Shown here: piece by piece, positions 41,984 to 49,478 of the stretch
Layout: every line of letters begins with the position of its first letter
Numbering within the stretch: the stretch's first letter is position 1
Assembly (NCBI GenBank): GCA_944383955.1
Contig: CALWRP010000096.1
Span: forward strand, 1-49,478
Source: an uncultured Clostridia bacterium
Lineage (GTDB): Bacteria; Bacillota; Clostridia; Oscillospirales; Acutalibacteraceae
DNA: 49,478 bases
Reading direction: 5' to 3'
The notes under the pieces: generated by a model
What the model was told of the DNA's origin: nothing
Seen by the model: only the letters and a program-made list of their open reading frames with translations
Database searches by the model: none
Program-made: the position numbers and the translations under genes

Positions 41984-42031
41984 CAGGGGCAGGGGCTCCG
42001 GCGCATGACCGCGTCGGGACCCCTGCCCCTG
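41984..42031 (+). terminator. Probable terminator after spo0A
   Basis: A 12-bp perfect stem CAGGGGCAGGGG / CCCCTGCCCCTG with a long internal region; it lacks a proper T-tract (TCTCC), so the efficiency is uncertain. Confidence 0.55.
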
Positions 42032-42059
42032 TCTCCGCAGGAGAGGCGCCGGGCCCCTC

Positions 42060-42088
42060 TTGTGGCGCGGGACGAAGAGGGCTATAAT
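42060..42088 (+). promoter_or_regulatory. Promoter of the threonine aldolase gene
   Basis: TTGTGG (42060-42065) and TATAAT (42083-42088) are 17 bases apart, with about 25 bases of leader before the ATG. Confidence 0.75.
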
Positions 42089-42119
42089 GGAGAAAAACAG
42101 GAAAAAGGGGAGACGTTTC

Positions 42120-43145
42120 ATGCTTTCTTTTGAAAGTGACTATACAACCGGCGCGCACCCGAAGGTGCTCCAAAGGCTGCTGGAGACGAATCTGGAGGCG
42201 CAGCCGGGCTACGGCTCCGACGCATACTGCGGCAGCGCCAGGGAAAAGATCCGCGCGGCGTGCGGCTGCCCGGAGGCGGACGTGTGGTTCCTGGTGGGAG
42301 GCACGCAGACGAACGCCGTCGTCATTTCCGCCCTTCTGCAGAGCTGGCAGGGCGTTGTGGCGGCGGAGACGGGCCACGTGAGCGCGCACGAGGCGGGGGC
42401 CATCGAGCACACGGGCCACAAGGTGCTCACGCTCCCGCAGCATCAGGGAAAAATCGATCCGCAGGAGCTTGCGGTGTATCTGCGCGCCTTCTGGGCGGAC
42501 GGGAATCGCGACCACATGGTCTTCCCCGGCATGGTGTATCTCTCTCATCCCACGGAGTACGGCACGCTCTACACAAGGCAGGAGCTGGAGCGCCTCTCCG
42601 CCGTCAGCCGGCAGTACGGGATCCCGCTCTACCTCGACGGGGCCCGTCTGGCCTGCGCGCTCGCCAGCCCGCAGAGCGATGTGACCCTGCCCGAGCTCGC
42701 GAAGCTCTGCGACGTGTTCTACATCGGGGGCACAAAGTGCGGCGCGCTGTGCGGCGAGGCGGTCGTCTTCTCCCGGGGAAGGGCTCCGCGCCAGTTTTTG
42801 ACGATCGTCAAGCAGAACGGGGCGCTGCTGGCAAAGGGCCGCCTGCTCGGGGCGCAGTTCGACGCCCTGTTCACGGAGGGGCTCTACCTGGAAACGGGCC
42901 GCCATGCGATCGACATGGCGGCCCGCCTGCGGGAGATCTTTCACGAGAAGGGGATTCCGTTTTTTCTCGAGTCCCCGACGAACCAGCAGTTTGTGATTCT
43001 CGAAAACAGCGAGCTGGAGCGCCTGAAGAAAGAGGTCGCCTTCAGCTTCTGGGAGAGGCTCGGCGAGACGCGCACCGTCGTCCGCTTCGCCACCAGCTGG
43101 TCGACAAGGCCGGAGGAGCTCGAGGCGCTGCGCGCGCTTCTTTGA
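42120..43145 (+). CDS. Low-specificity L-threonine aldolase family protein
   Basis: A 341-residue PLP enzyme of the beta-eliminating lyase family that would cleave threonine or allo-threonine to glycine and acetaldehyde. The PLP lysine is Lys206 in YIGGTKCGALCGEA. FLVGGTQTNAVVISALL binds the cofactor phosphate, the histidine stacking on PLP lies in AAETGHVSAHEAGA, and the aspartate is in YLDGARLACALAS. ATG 42120 lies after GGGGAGACG; an earlier in-frame ATG at 42087 overlaps the -10 sequence and is excluded. It is convergent with the GNAT gene. Confidence 0.92.
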   Translation: MLSFESDYTTGAHPKVLQRLLETNLEAQPGYGSDAYCGSAREKIRAACGCPEADVWFLVGGTQTNAVVISALLQSWQGVVAAETGHVSAHEAGAIEHTGHKVLTLPQHQGKIDPQELAVYLRAFWADGNRDHMVFPGMVYLSHPTEYGTLYTRQELERLSAVSRQYGIPLYLDGARLACALASPQSDVTLPELAKLCDVFYIGGTKCGALCGEAVVFSRGRAPRQFLTIVKQNGALLAKGRLLGAQFDALFTEGLYLETGRHAIDMAARLREIFHEKGIPFFLESPTNQQFVILENSELERLKKEVAFSFWERLGETRTVVRFATSWSTRPEELEALRALL

Positions 43146-43146
43146 G

Positions 43147-43175
43147 GCTGCGCCGCCTGGAATATGCGGCGCGGC
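43147..43175. terminator. Hairpin between convergent genes, resembling a MITE end
   Basis: GCTGCGCCGCCTGGAATATG followed by CGGCGCGGCC forms a GCGCCGC/GCGGCGC stem located between the threonine aldolase and GNAT stops. It also aligns with the complement of the MITE left end at about 24 of 31 positions (one gap). It may act as a shared terminator. Confidence 0.5.
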
Positions 43176-43184
43176 CCCCAAAAA

Positions 43185-43955
43185 TCAGCGGTTGTTGAAC
43201 TGATGGATGAAGGCGACGCTGCGCGAGGAGGCCTCCGCCCAGGCGGGGGAGAAGCCTGAGCGCAGCGCGTTGCGCACCGAGCGGATGTTGGACCACGCGG
43301 CGCAGTAGAAGGGAACCTTGCCCAGCTCGAGAATGGCGAGGGCCAGGCGGCTCGTCAGCGCCGAGGCGATCCCGCGCCGGCGGTAGGCGGGCAGCACGTC
43401 GATGCCGATCTGGTACATCGTCTCGCAGTCGGCGGAGGCGCCCGCCAGCCCCACGAGGGTGTCGCCGTCGTATGCGCCGATGGCCAGAACGTCCCGCTCC
43501 TTCCGCTTTTCGCACAGGGCGTTGCTCCACGCGGGGAGATAGAGGGGAGCGAACTCCTCCGGCGTGAGCAGGCGGGTGGGATAAGGGCAGGGCAGGGGCG
43601 TCAGCCGCGAGAGCTCCGGCAGAAAATACTCGCCCATGAAGCAGATGCGCTGATCGCAGGTGGCGAGAAGGGCGTTGAGCACATACAGGTTGGGCGTCTC
43701 AAAGCAGTGCTCCGGCGGGTAGCGGCGCAGGAATCCGAGCACCTCGTCCATCAGCGGCCCGCTCGCCTGCGCCACCACGTTGTCTCCGTAGGAGACGATG
43801 CTGCAGGTGAGCGGCAGCGGCAGATAGGCTCTCGCGCCCTCGTGCGGTGCGGAGAGCGTCACCATGGGCTCCCCGCGCAGCAGGTCTTCCGGCCTGCACC
43901 CGTAGTCGACGGCCGTCTGCTCAAGGGCGATCTGAAGAACTCGTTTCTGATCCAT
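43185..43955 (-). CDS. GNAT family N-acetyltransferase
   Basis: A 256-residue protein. The C-terminal half (about residues 125-245) is a GNAT domain with the acetyl-CoA loop DVLPAYRRRGIASALTSRLA and the YCAAWSNIRSVRNALRSGF segment. The first 120 residues form an accessory region of unknown function. The acceptor is unknown. The start at 43955 has a very good AAAGGAGG site, located inside the end of the AraC gene, so the two overlap by 35 bases and are likely cotranscribed. Confidence 0.85.
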   Translation of the reverse strand: MDQKRVLQIALEQTAVDYGCRPEDLLRGEPMVTLSAPHEGARAYLPLPLTCSIVSYGDNVVAQASGPLMDEVLGFLRRYPPEHCFETPNLYVLNALLATCDQRICFMGEYFLPELSRLTPLPCPYPTRLLTPEEFAPLYLPAWSNALCEKRKERDVLAIGAYDGDTLVGLAGASADCETMYQIGIDVLPAYRRRGIASALTSRLALAILELGKVPFYCAAWSNIRSVRNALRSGFSPAWAEASSRSVAFIHQFNNR

Positions 43956-44832
43956 GGTCTTCCTCCTTTTGCTGTGCTTCCTCGCGGTGGCTGCGGCGGT
44001 ATGAGGCGGCGGACATGCCCTTGTGCCGCCGGAACAGCCGCGCGAAATAGCCCGGGTCGTTGAAGCCGCAGGCGAGCGCGACGTCCGTCACGCTGTCCTC
44101 TGCCGCGCAGAGCAGCTCCGCGGCGCATTCGATGCGGTAATAGTTGAGGTAGTCGATCGGCGTGCGGCCCGTCATCTGGCGGAAGACGCGGCAGAAGTAG
44201 CGCGGGTTCATCCCCGCCTCCGCGGCGAGCTCGTCAAGCGTGAGCGGGGCGGCGTAGTCGCGGCGGATGCGGCGCAGCACGCTCTTCATCTGGTCGGCGC
44301 GCTGCCGCCCGAGGCGGGACTCCTCCGAGGCGGGAACGCAGAGCCCCTCCTGCACGACGGCGCCGATGAATTGCCAGAGCAGCCCGGTTGTGATGAACTC
44401 ATAGCCGGGCTGCTCCTTTTCCATGCTCAGGAAGAGCTCGCGCACAATGCGCCCGATCGTCCCGCCGGCGGGAAGACGGGTGCGGATGTGCGCCCCGTCT
44501 CCGATGACGGCGGCATACTTGCGGCGGCACAGGGCGCTCTCCGGCAGCAGGCGATCCATGTCGAAGACAAGGCAGTCGTAAACGCAGCTCTCCGGCGTCC
44601 CGCCGTGGATGGCCCCGCCGGGCAGGAAGAAGCAGTCGCCCTGGCGCGCGTCATACTCCTCGCCCTCCACCGTCAGCGCGAGCCGCCCTTCCAGCACAAG
44701 CAGCAGCTCGCACTCCATGTGCCAGTGAAACGGCATCTCGTAGCGCGGGTGGTTCACGTCGACATGATACAGCTCAATCGGGAAATCGAACGTGCCGCGG
44801 GCGGCGCGCTCGTGTGCGGCTAGATATCGCAT
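43921..44832 (-). CDS. AraC-family regulator, likely of the fucose operon
   Basis: A 303-residue regulator. The N-terminal cupin (about residues 10-110, PFHWHMECELLLVLEGRLALTVEGEEYDARQGDCFFLPGGAIHG) would bind a sugar, and two C-terminal AraC helix-turn-helix motifs follow (about 200-295, LTLDELAAEAGMNPRYFCRVFRQMTGRTPIDYLNYYR and VTDVALACGFNDPGYFARLFRRHKGMSA). Start 44832 has AAGGAGC upstream. It is divergent from fucA-fucU-kinase-fucI, and the shared 109-bp region has a palindrome between both promoters. The inducer is likely L-fucose or a phosphate of it; this is inferred from location. Confidence 0.9.
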   Translation of the reverse strand: MRYLAAHERAARGTFDFPIELYHVDVNHPRYEMPFHWHMECELLLVLEGRLALTVEGEEYDARQGDCFFLPGGAIHGGTPESCVYDCLVFDMDRLLPESALCRRKYAAVIGDGAHIRTRLPAGGTIGRIVRELFLSMEKEQPGYEFITTGLLWQFIGAVVQEGLCVPASEESRLGRQRADQMKSVLRRIRRDYAAPLTLDELAAEAGMNPRYFCRVFRQMTGRTPIDYLNYYRIECAAELLCAAEDSVTDVALACGFNDPGYFARLFRRHKGMSAASYRRSHREEAQQKEEDHGSETSSSDRP

Positions 44833-44874
44833 GGCAGCTCCTTTGAAAAAGTGAATATTGTCCCATCTTTCTTC

Positions 44875-44913
44875 AGTATATACCATGCAAAACCGGAATT
44901 GCAAGAGTATAAT
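44875..44913. promoter_or_regulatory. Divergent promoters of araC-type regulator and fuc operon with a palindrome
   Basis: On the plus strand the fuc -10 is TATAAT (44908-44913). On the minus strand the regulator's -10 is TATACT (44875-44880) with a possible TTGCAA -35 at 44899-44904. Between them lies TGCAAAACCGGAATTGCA (44886-44903), with mirrored TGCAA/TTGCA ends and a CCGG centre, occupying the spacer of both promoters. A bound regulator would affect both. Confidence 0.65.
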
Positions 44914-44941
44914 AAAAATAACGGAGAAAGGGGATGTTCAT

Positions 44942-45649
44942 TTGGATATTTCGGTTATCAAGGAACAGATCTGCGACGTCTGCCACAAGATGTGGCAGCT
45001 CGGCTGGGTGGCCGCGAACGACGGCAACGTCACCGCGAAGCTCGACGACGGCACGCTGCTCGCCACGCCGACCGGCATGAGCAAGAGCTTCATCACGCCG
45101 GACAAGCTGATCCGCATCAACGCGCAGGGCGAGGTGCTCGAGGCCGCGGAGGGCCTGCGCCCCTCGAGCGAGATCAAGATGCACCTGCGCTGCTACGAGA
45201 AGCGCCCGGACGTGTGGAGCGTCATCCACGCGCACCCGCCGGGAGCGACCGGCTTCGCCGTGGCGCACCGCAGCATGGACATGTACAACATGATCGAGGA
45301 CGTGGCCGCCATCGGCAGCGTGCCGCTCACGCCCTACGGCACGCCGAGCACCGCCGAGGTGCCGGACGCCATCGAGCCCTACCTCGACGAGCACGACGTG
45401 ATGCTTCTGGAGAATCACGGCGCCCTGGCCGTGGGCAGCGACGTGATCACCGCCTTCTACCGCATGGAGAGTCTCGAGCTGTGGGCGAAGATTACCATCA
45501 ACGCCATCATCCTCGGCGGCAGCTACGATATCAGCCGCGAGAACGTCGATAAGCTCATCGACCTGCGCAAGTTCTACCGCATCACGGGCCGTCACCCGGG
45601 CTACAAGAAGTATCCGCGCCGCGAGGGCGGAGAGCCGACCGACAAATAA
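44942..45649 (+). CDS. fucA: L-fuculose-1-phosphate aldolase (class II aldolase/adducin family)
   Basis: A 235-residue zinc aldolase that splits L-fuculose 1-phosphate into dihydroxyacetone phosphate and lactaldehyde. Zinc ligands are in HAHPPGAT (two histidines) and LLENHGALAVG; the catalytic glutamate lies in RPSSEIKMH. The start is taken as TTG 44942 (GAGAAAGGGG upstream); an earlier in-frame start at 44858 would place the promoter inside the gene. It is followed by fucU, kinase and fucI, which fixes the substrate better than the sequence alone; rhamnulose or ribulose phosphate aldolases are related. Confidence 0.9.
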   Translation: MDISVIKEQICDVCHKMWQLGWVAANDGNVTAKLDDGTLLATPTGMSKSFITPDKLIRINAQGEVLEAAEGLRPSSEIKMHLRCYEKRPDVWSVIHAHPPGATGFAVAHRSMDMYNMIEDVAAIGSVPLTPYGTPSTAEVPDAIEPYLDEHDVMLLENHGALAVGSDVITAFYRMESLELWAKITINAIILGGSYDISRENVDKLIDLRKFYRITGRHPGYKKYPRREGGEPTDK

Positions 45650-45675
45650 GAACGGAGACGGGAGGAGTCACCGCT

Positions 45676-46110
45676 ATGCTGAAAAACGTACCGAAAATTC
45701 TCAGCCCGCAGCTGCTCAAGGTGCTCTGCGAGATGGGCCACGGCGACGAGCTCGTCATCGCCGACGGCAACTTCCCCTCGGAGAGCATGGGCCGCGACGC
45801 CGTCGTCGTCCGCGCGGACGGCCTGCCGGCCACGGCGCTGCTCGACGCGATTCTGACGATGGTGCCGCTCGACGCCTATGTGGAGAAGCCGGTGGCCCTC
45901 ATGGCGGTGGTGCCGGGCGATCCCTGCGTTCCCGACGTGTGGGACGAGTATAAGGCCGCCATCGCGGCGCACGGGGAAGACCCGGCGCGCATCGAGATGA
46001 TGGAGCGCTTCGCGTTCTATGAGCGCGCGAAGAAGGCGTATGCCATCGTCGCCACGGGCGAGGAGCGCATCTACGCCAACGTGCTGCTGAAAAAGGGTGT
46101 GGTGAAATGA
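45676..46110 (+). CDS. fucU: L-fucose mutarotase (RbsD/FucU family)
   Basis: A 144-residue cytoplasmic protein of the RbsD/FucU family that interconverts alpha- and beta-L-fucose so that the isomerase gets the right anomer. The opening LLKVLCEMGHGDELVIADGNFP contains the conserved histidine and aspartate of the family. VPLDAYVEKPVALM and RFAFYERAKKAYAIVATGEE are typical of FucU as opposed to RbsD. It has a GGAGGAG site eight bases before the ATG and overlaps the kinase by ATGA. Confidence 0.93.
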   Translation: MLKNVPKILSPQLLKVLCEMGHGDELVIADGNFPSESMGRDAVVVRADGLPATALLDAILTMVPLDAYVEKPVALMAVVPGDPCVPDVWDEYKAAIAAHGEDPARIEMMERFAFYERAKKAYAIVATGEERIYANVLLKKGVVK

Positions 46111-47558
46111 CGAAGCGCGCGACAGTTCTCGCCTTCGACCTCGGTGCGTCGAGCGGGCGCGCCATCCGCGGCGTCTATGAGGACGGCGTGTTTTCCTGGG
46201 AGGAGCTTCACCGCTTCGAGAACAACCCCCGCGAGCACGACGGCCACTTCCGCTGGGATCTGACCGGGCTGCTGCGCGAGATCCGCGTGGGGATCGAAAA
46301 GGCGGGCGCGTTCGACAGCCTGGCCTTCGACACCTGGGGCGTCGACTTCGGCCTGCTCGACGAAGAGGGCAAGCTCCTCGGCGATCCGGTGCACTACCGC
46401 GACGCGCGCACCGACGGCATCCTCGCCGACGCGCTGAAGGTTCTGGACGGCGGGACCCTCTATGCGGAGACCGGCACGCAGCTTTTGGCCATCAACACGC
46501 TGTTCCAGCTCTGCGCCCTGCAAAAGCAGGAGCCGCAGACGCTCCAAAAGGCGAAAACGCTGCTGCTGATGCCGGATCTGCTCCGGTACTGCCTGTGCGG
46601 CGGCGTCTCCTCAGAGCGCAGCGCGGCCTCCACGGCCCAGCTGCTGCGCCTGCCCGAGGGCGAGTGGAGCGAGACCATCCGCACGGCCTACGGCCTGCCG
46701 GAGACGCTGCTGCCGCCGCTTGTGCCGGGCGGGGCCGTTGCCGGAAGGCTCCCGGAAAACGGGGCGCTCGTGCTCGCCACGGCGGGCCACGATACGCAGT
46801 GCGCCGTGGCGGCTCTGCCGGACCCGGCCCCGGACGCCGCCTTCCTCTCCTGCGGCACATGGAGCCTGCTCGGCTGCGAGCTCGACGAGCCGATCCTCAC
46901 AGAGAAGAGCATGCGCCTCGGCCTTTCCAACGAGTGGGGCGCGAACGGGAAAATCAATTACCTCAAGAACATCATCGGCCTGTGGCTGATCCAGGAGAGC
47001 CGCCGCGCGTGGAAGCGGGCGGGAGAATCCTATTCCTACGCCGACCTGGAGAAGCTGGCCCTTGCGGCGGAGCCGCTGCGCTGCTTCATCGACCCGGACG
47101 ACCCGCTCTTCACCCCGCCCGGGGATCTGCCGGGCCGCGTGCAGAGCTACTGCCGCGAGACGGGGCAGTATGTGCCGCAGACGGTGGGCGAGATCATGCG
47201 CTGCATCTACGAGAGCCTGGCGCTCAAATACCGCTTCGCCGTCAGCCAGCTGGAAGAGGCCACCGGCAAACGCTTCGGCACGCTGCACGTTCTCGGCGGC
47301 GGCGCGAAGGACGGCCTGCTGTGCCGCATGACGGCGGACGCCGCCGGCCTGCGCGTGGTGGCGGGGCCCGTGGAGGCCACGGCCCTCGGCAACCTGATGC
47401 TCCAGCTCTGCGCCCTCGGCGCGCTGCCCTCGCTTCAGGAGGGGAGACGGCTGATCGCGCGGCAGGAGAAGCTCACGGAATTTCTGCCGCAGACCTCTGC
47501 GGCCTGGGAAAACGCATATCAGAACTATTTGACGCTCTTAAAGAGCAGGGAGGAGTAA
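46107..47558 (+). CDS. FGGY-family carbohydrate kinase, rhamnulokinase-like, predicted to act on L-fuculose
   Basis: A 483-residue FGGY kinase. AFDLGASSGRAIRGVYEDG, LHRFENNPREHDGHFRWD and FDTWGVDFGLLDEEGKLLGDPVHYRDARTDG match rhamnulokinase (RhaB) better than E. coli FucK. The C-terminal ATP-binding region HVLGGGAKDGLLCRMTADAAG is normal. Because the operon contains fucI, fucU and a class II aldolase and no rhamnose isomerase, the likely reaction is phosphorylation of L-fuculose at O1; L-rhamnulose could also be accepted. The start overlaps fucU by ATGA, and fucI begins three bases after its stop. Confidence 0.88.
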   Translation: MTKRATVLAFDLGASSGRAIRGVYEDGVFSWEELHRFENNPREHDGHFRWDLTGLLREIRVGIEKAGAFDSLAFDTWGVDFGLLDEEGKLLGDPVHYRDARTDGILADALKVLDGGTLYAETGTQLLAINTLFQLCALQKQEPQTLQKAKTLLLMPDLLRYCLCGGVSSERSAASTAQLLRLPEGEWSETIRTAYGLPETLLPPLVPGGAVAGRLPENGALVLATAGHDTQCAVAALPDPAPDAAFLSCGTWSLLGCELDEPILTEKSMRLGLSNEWGANGKINYLKNIIGLWLIQESRRAWKRAGESYSYADLEKLALAAEPLRCFIDPDDPLFTPPGDLPGRVQSYCRETGQYVPQTVGEIMRCIYESLALKYRFAVSQLEEATGKRFGTLHVLGGGAKDGLLCRMTADAAGLRVVAGPVEATALGNLMLQLCALGALPSLQEGRRLIARQEKLTEFLPQTSAAWENAYQNYLTLLKSREE

Positions 47559-47561
47559 ATC

Positions 47562-49346
47562 ATGCTGTATCCGAAGATTGGAATCAGGCCCGTGATCGAC
47601 GGCCGCTGGGGCGGCGTGCGCGAGAGCCTGGAGAATCAGACCATGACCATGGCGCAGAACGCCAAAAAGCTCATTGAGGAGACGCTCCGCTATCCCGACG
47701 GCACGCCCGTGCAGTGCGTGGTCGCCAGCCGCACCATCGGCGGCGGCGCGGAGGCCGCCGCCTGCGCCGACGAGTTCGCCGTGCAGAACGTGACGGCCAC
47801 CCTGTCCGTCACCCCCTGCTGGTGCTACGGCACGGAGACCTTCGACATGGACCCGAAGACCATCAAGGCGGTTTGGGGCTTCAACGGCACGGAGCGCCCC
47901 GGCGCCGTCTATCTGGCGGCCGTCATGGCGGCCCACGCCCAGCGCGGCCTGCCCGCCTTCTCGATCTACGGCCATGACGTGCAGGAGGCCGGCGATACCA
48001 CCATCCCCGCGGATGTGGCGGAGAAGATCCTGCGCTTTGCCCGCTGCGCCGTGGCGGTGGGCTGGATGAAGAACAAGGCGTATGTGAACCTGGGCGGCGT
48101 GGCCATGGGCATCGCCGGCAGCTTCTGCGACGCCTCCGTCTTCCAGAAGTATCTCGGCATGCGCGCCGAGTGGGTCGACATGACCGAGATCCTGCGCAGC
48201 ATCCGCCTCGAGATCTACGATCCCGAGGAGTACGAGCGCGCCCTGGCCTGGGTGCGCGACAATTGCCGCGAGGGCTTCGACTGCAACGCCGGCAAGAACC
48301 TGCCCGAGGTCATCACAAAGTCGAAGGTGGTCCCGGCAGACAAGGACTGGGAGTTCATCACCAAGATGACGCTCGTCATGCGCGACATTCTCTACGGCAA
48401 CAAGAAGCTCGACGAGCTCGGCTGGCATGAGGAGGCCCTCGGCCGCAACGCGGTCGCCGGCGGCTTCCAGGGCCAGCGCCAGTGGACGGACTGGCTGCCG
48501 AACGCCGATTTCTCCGAGGCCATCCTCGCGAGCACCTTCGACTGGAACGGCCCCAAGATGCCCACCCCCTTCGCCACGGAGAACGACACCTGCAACGGCG
48601 TGTCCATGCTGCTGGGCACCCTGGTCTCCAACACCGCCCCCTGCTTCCACGATGTGCGCACCTACTGGAGCCCCGAGGCCTGCGAGCGCGTGACGGGCAA
48701 GCGCCCCGAGGGCGTGGCGGCGAACGGCTTCATCCATCTGATCAACTCCGGCGCCACGGCCCTCGACGGCTCCGGCGCCTGCCGCGATGAGAACGGCGAG
48801 CCTGTCATGAAGCCCTTCTGGAAGATGGGCGAAGCCGATATGAAGGCCTGCCTCGAGGCCACCGACTGGTGCCGCGCCAACTTCGAGTACTTCCGCGGCG
48901 GCGGATTCTCGAGCCATTTCCGCTGCCGTGCCGAGATGCCGGTCACGATGCTGCGCTACAACCTGGTTGAGGGCGTGGGCCCCGTGCTCCAGATTGCCGA
49001 GGGCTGGACGGCCGACCTGCCGGACGACGTGCACCAGACGATCGACGTGCGCACCGACCGCACCTGGCCCACAACCTGGTTTGCTCCCCGACTGACGGGC
49101 GAGGGCGCGTTCAAGGACGTGTACAGCGTGATGGCCAACTGGGGCGCGAATCATGGCGTCACCGTCTACGGCCATGTCGGCGCAGACCTCATCACCCTGG
49201 CCTCGATGCTCCGCATCCCGGTCACGATGCACAACGTCCCCGAGGAGAAGGTTTACCGTCCGCATGCCTGGGCCAGCTTCGGCACCCAGGATCCGCAGGC
49301 CGCCGACTACGCCGCCTGCAAGCACTACGGCCCTCTCTACGGCTGA
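47562..49346 (+). CDS. fucI: L-fucose isomerase
   Basis: A 594-residue manganese-dependent isomerase converting L-fucose to L-fuculose. It matches E. coli FucI from end to end: [30 protein letters not shown]-like block (actual [18 protein letters not shown]), [32 protein letters not shown], and the C-terminal [13 protein letters not shown]. Metal ligands are expected at the Glu of [10 protein letters not shown], the Asp of [12 protein letters not shown]-like block (CFHDVRTYW) and the His of GANHGV. ATG 47562 has AGGAG before it. It ends ten bases before the second MITE copy. No fucose permease or propanediol oxidoreductase is in the window. Confidence 0.98.
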   Translation: MLYPKIGIRPVIDGRWGGVRESLENQTMTMAQNAKKLIEETLRYPDGTPVQCVVASRTIGGGAEAAACADEFAVQNVTATLSVTPCWCYGTETFDMDPKTIKAVWGFNGTERPGAVYLAAVMAAHAQRGLPAFSIYGHDVQEAGDTTIPADVAEKILRFARCAVAVGWMKNKAYVNLGGVAMGIAGSFCDASVFQKYLGMRAEWVDMTEILRSIRLEIYDPEEYERALAWVRDNCREGFDCNAGKNLPEVITKSKVVPADKDWEFITKMTLVMRDILYGNKKLDELGWHEEALGRNAVAGGFQGQRQWTDWLPNADFSEAILASTFDWNGPKMPTPFATENDTCNGVSMLLGTLVSNTAPCFHDVRTYWSPEACERVTGKRPEGVAANGFIHLINSGATALDGSGACRDENGEPVMKPFWKMGEADMKACLEATDWCRANFEYFRGGGFSSHFRCRAEMPVTMLRYNLVEGVGPVLQIAEGWTADLPDDVHQTIDVRTDRTWPTTWFAPRLTGEGAFKDVYSVMANWGANHGVTVYGHVGADLITLASMLRIPVTMHNVPEEKVYRPHAWASFGTQDPQAADYAACKHYGPLYG

Positions 49347-49356
49347 TTTTGCCTAA

Positions 49357-49478
49357 GGCACCACCGCACAATTCGCGCCTTGGGGCTCAGGCGGCGTGTC
49401 GCGCCAAAATTTTCCGTGATATTTTCCAAAAATGCTCGCCAATCCGGCAAGGATTGCCTGCGCTTTTTGGATCATCTC
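49357..49478 (-). mobile_element. MITE-like element, copy 2 (inverted, cut by the window edge)
   Basis: The 122 bases here are the reverse complement of 8207-8328 with one mismatch (the complement of GCGACACG against GCGATACG). The terminal GGCACCACCGCACAATTC begins at 49357, ten bases after the fucI stop. The other end would lie about 50 bases beyond the window. Confidence 0.88.

Noticed and set aside
44858-44941. A 28-codon longer N-terminus for fucA
   Set aside because: It would contain the TATAAT promoter element and the palindrome, and has no ribosome site, while TTG 44942 has one.
47538-49325. A 595-codon minus-strand frame opposite fucI
   Set aside because: FucI matches its family over its full length; the antisense frame is a shadow.

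Overview
The window comes from a GC-rich (roughly 60 to 65 percent), spore-lineage gut Firmicute, most likely an Oscillospiraceae/Ruminococcaceae-type clostridium. The evidence is Spo0A, an FtsK/SpoIIIE translocase beside a TepA-like ClpP homologue, YitT, reverse rubrerythrin with a PerR-type regulator, CIRCE control of clpB, sigma-A type promoters, and enzymes for host or plant glycans (L-fucose operon, GH51 arabinofuranosidase). No rRNA, tRNA, CRISPR array, phage or transposase gene was seen. The species cannot be fixed from the sequence alone.

Layout. 1-8.1 kb, mostly minus strand: the tail of an unknown gene, DUF3006 and YgiQ-type radical SAM genes, a TSUP permease split into two half-length genes, ftsK/spoIIIE, uppP and tepA. 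8.1-8.5 kb: a 172-bp MITE-like element. 8.5-12.2 kb: a GntR-controlled ABC transporter operon and a CcdA-thioredoxin fusion. 12.5-17.3 kb: clpB with CIRCE, a D-2-hydroxyacid dehydrogenase and YitT. 17.5-20.6 kb: an APH-type kinase and GH51. 20.8-21.9 kb: perR and rubrerythrin. 22.2-25.4 kb: two flavoprotein oxidoreductases and a small membrane protein. 25.6-28.2 kb: dCMP deaminase, and divergently ksgA with two coupled membrane proteins. 28.2-35.1 kb: a strong promoter, a roughly 370-nt structured RNA ending in a terminator, then a six-gene polyamine operon. 35.4-36.2 kb: DUF5655 and YqfO-like genes. 36.3-40.9 kb: a cell-envelope cluster (small membrane peptide, GT51 transglycosylase, P-loop protein, BceAB-like transporter). 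41.2-43.1 kb: spo0A and threonine aldolase. 43.2-49.3 kb: a GNAT enzyme and an AraC regulator divergent from fucA-fucU-kinase-fucI. A second MITE copy, inverted, runs off the right edge.

How the parts work together. The polyamine operon can take arginine to agmatine and putrescine and then to spermidine by two chemically distinct routes: decarboxylated SAM plus aminopropyltransferase, and aspartate semialdehyde plus carboxyspermidine dehydrogenase and decarboxylase. The only promoter I can see for it lies upstream of the structured RNA and its terminator, and a second strand in the RNA can pair with the terminator's 3' arm, so the leader may be an attenuator or riboswitch. The transglycosylase and BceAB-like promoters share a TTAC-N-GTAA inverted repeat of the BceR type and a common downstream block, which suggests one envelope-stress regulon. 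The fucose operon holds isomerase, mutarotase, aldolase and a kinase that looks like rhamnulokinase.

The most interesting items are the leader RNA with its alternative pairing, the dual-route polyamine operon, the shared BceR-like promoters, the near-identical inverted MITE copies, a 48-codon membrane ORF coupled to the transglycosylase, and a Spo0A whose receiver lacks conserved pocket residues.
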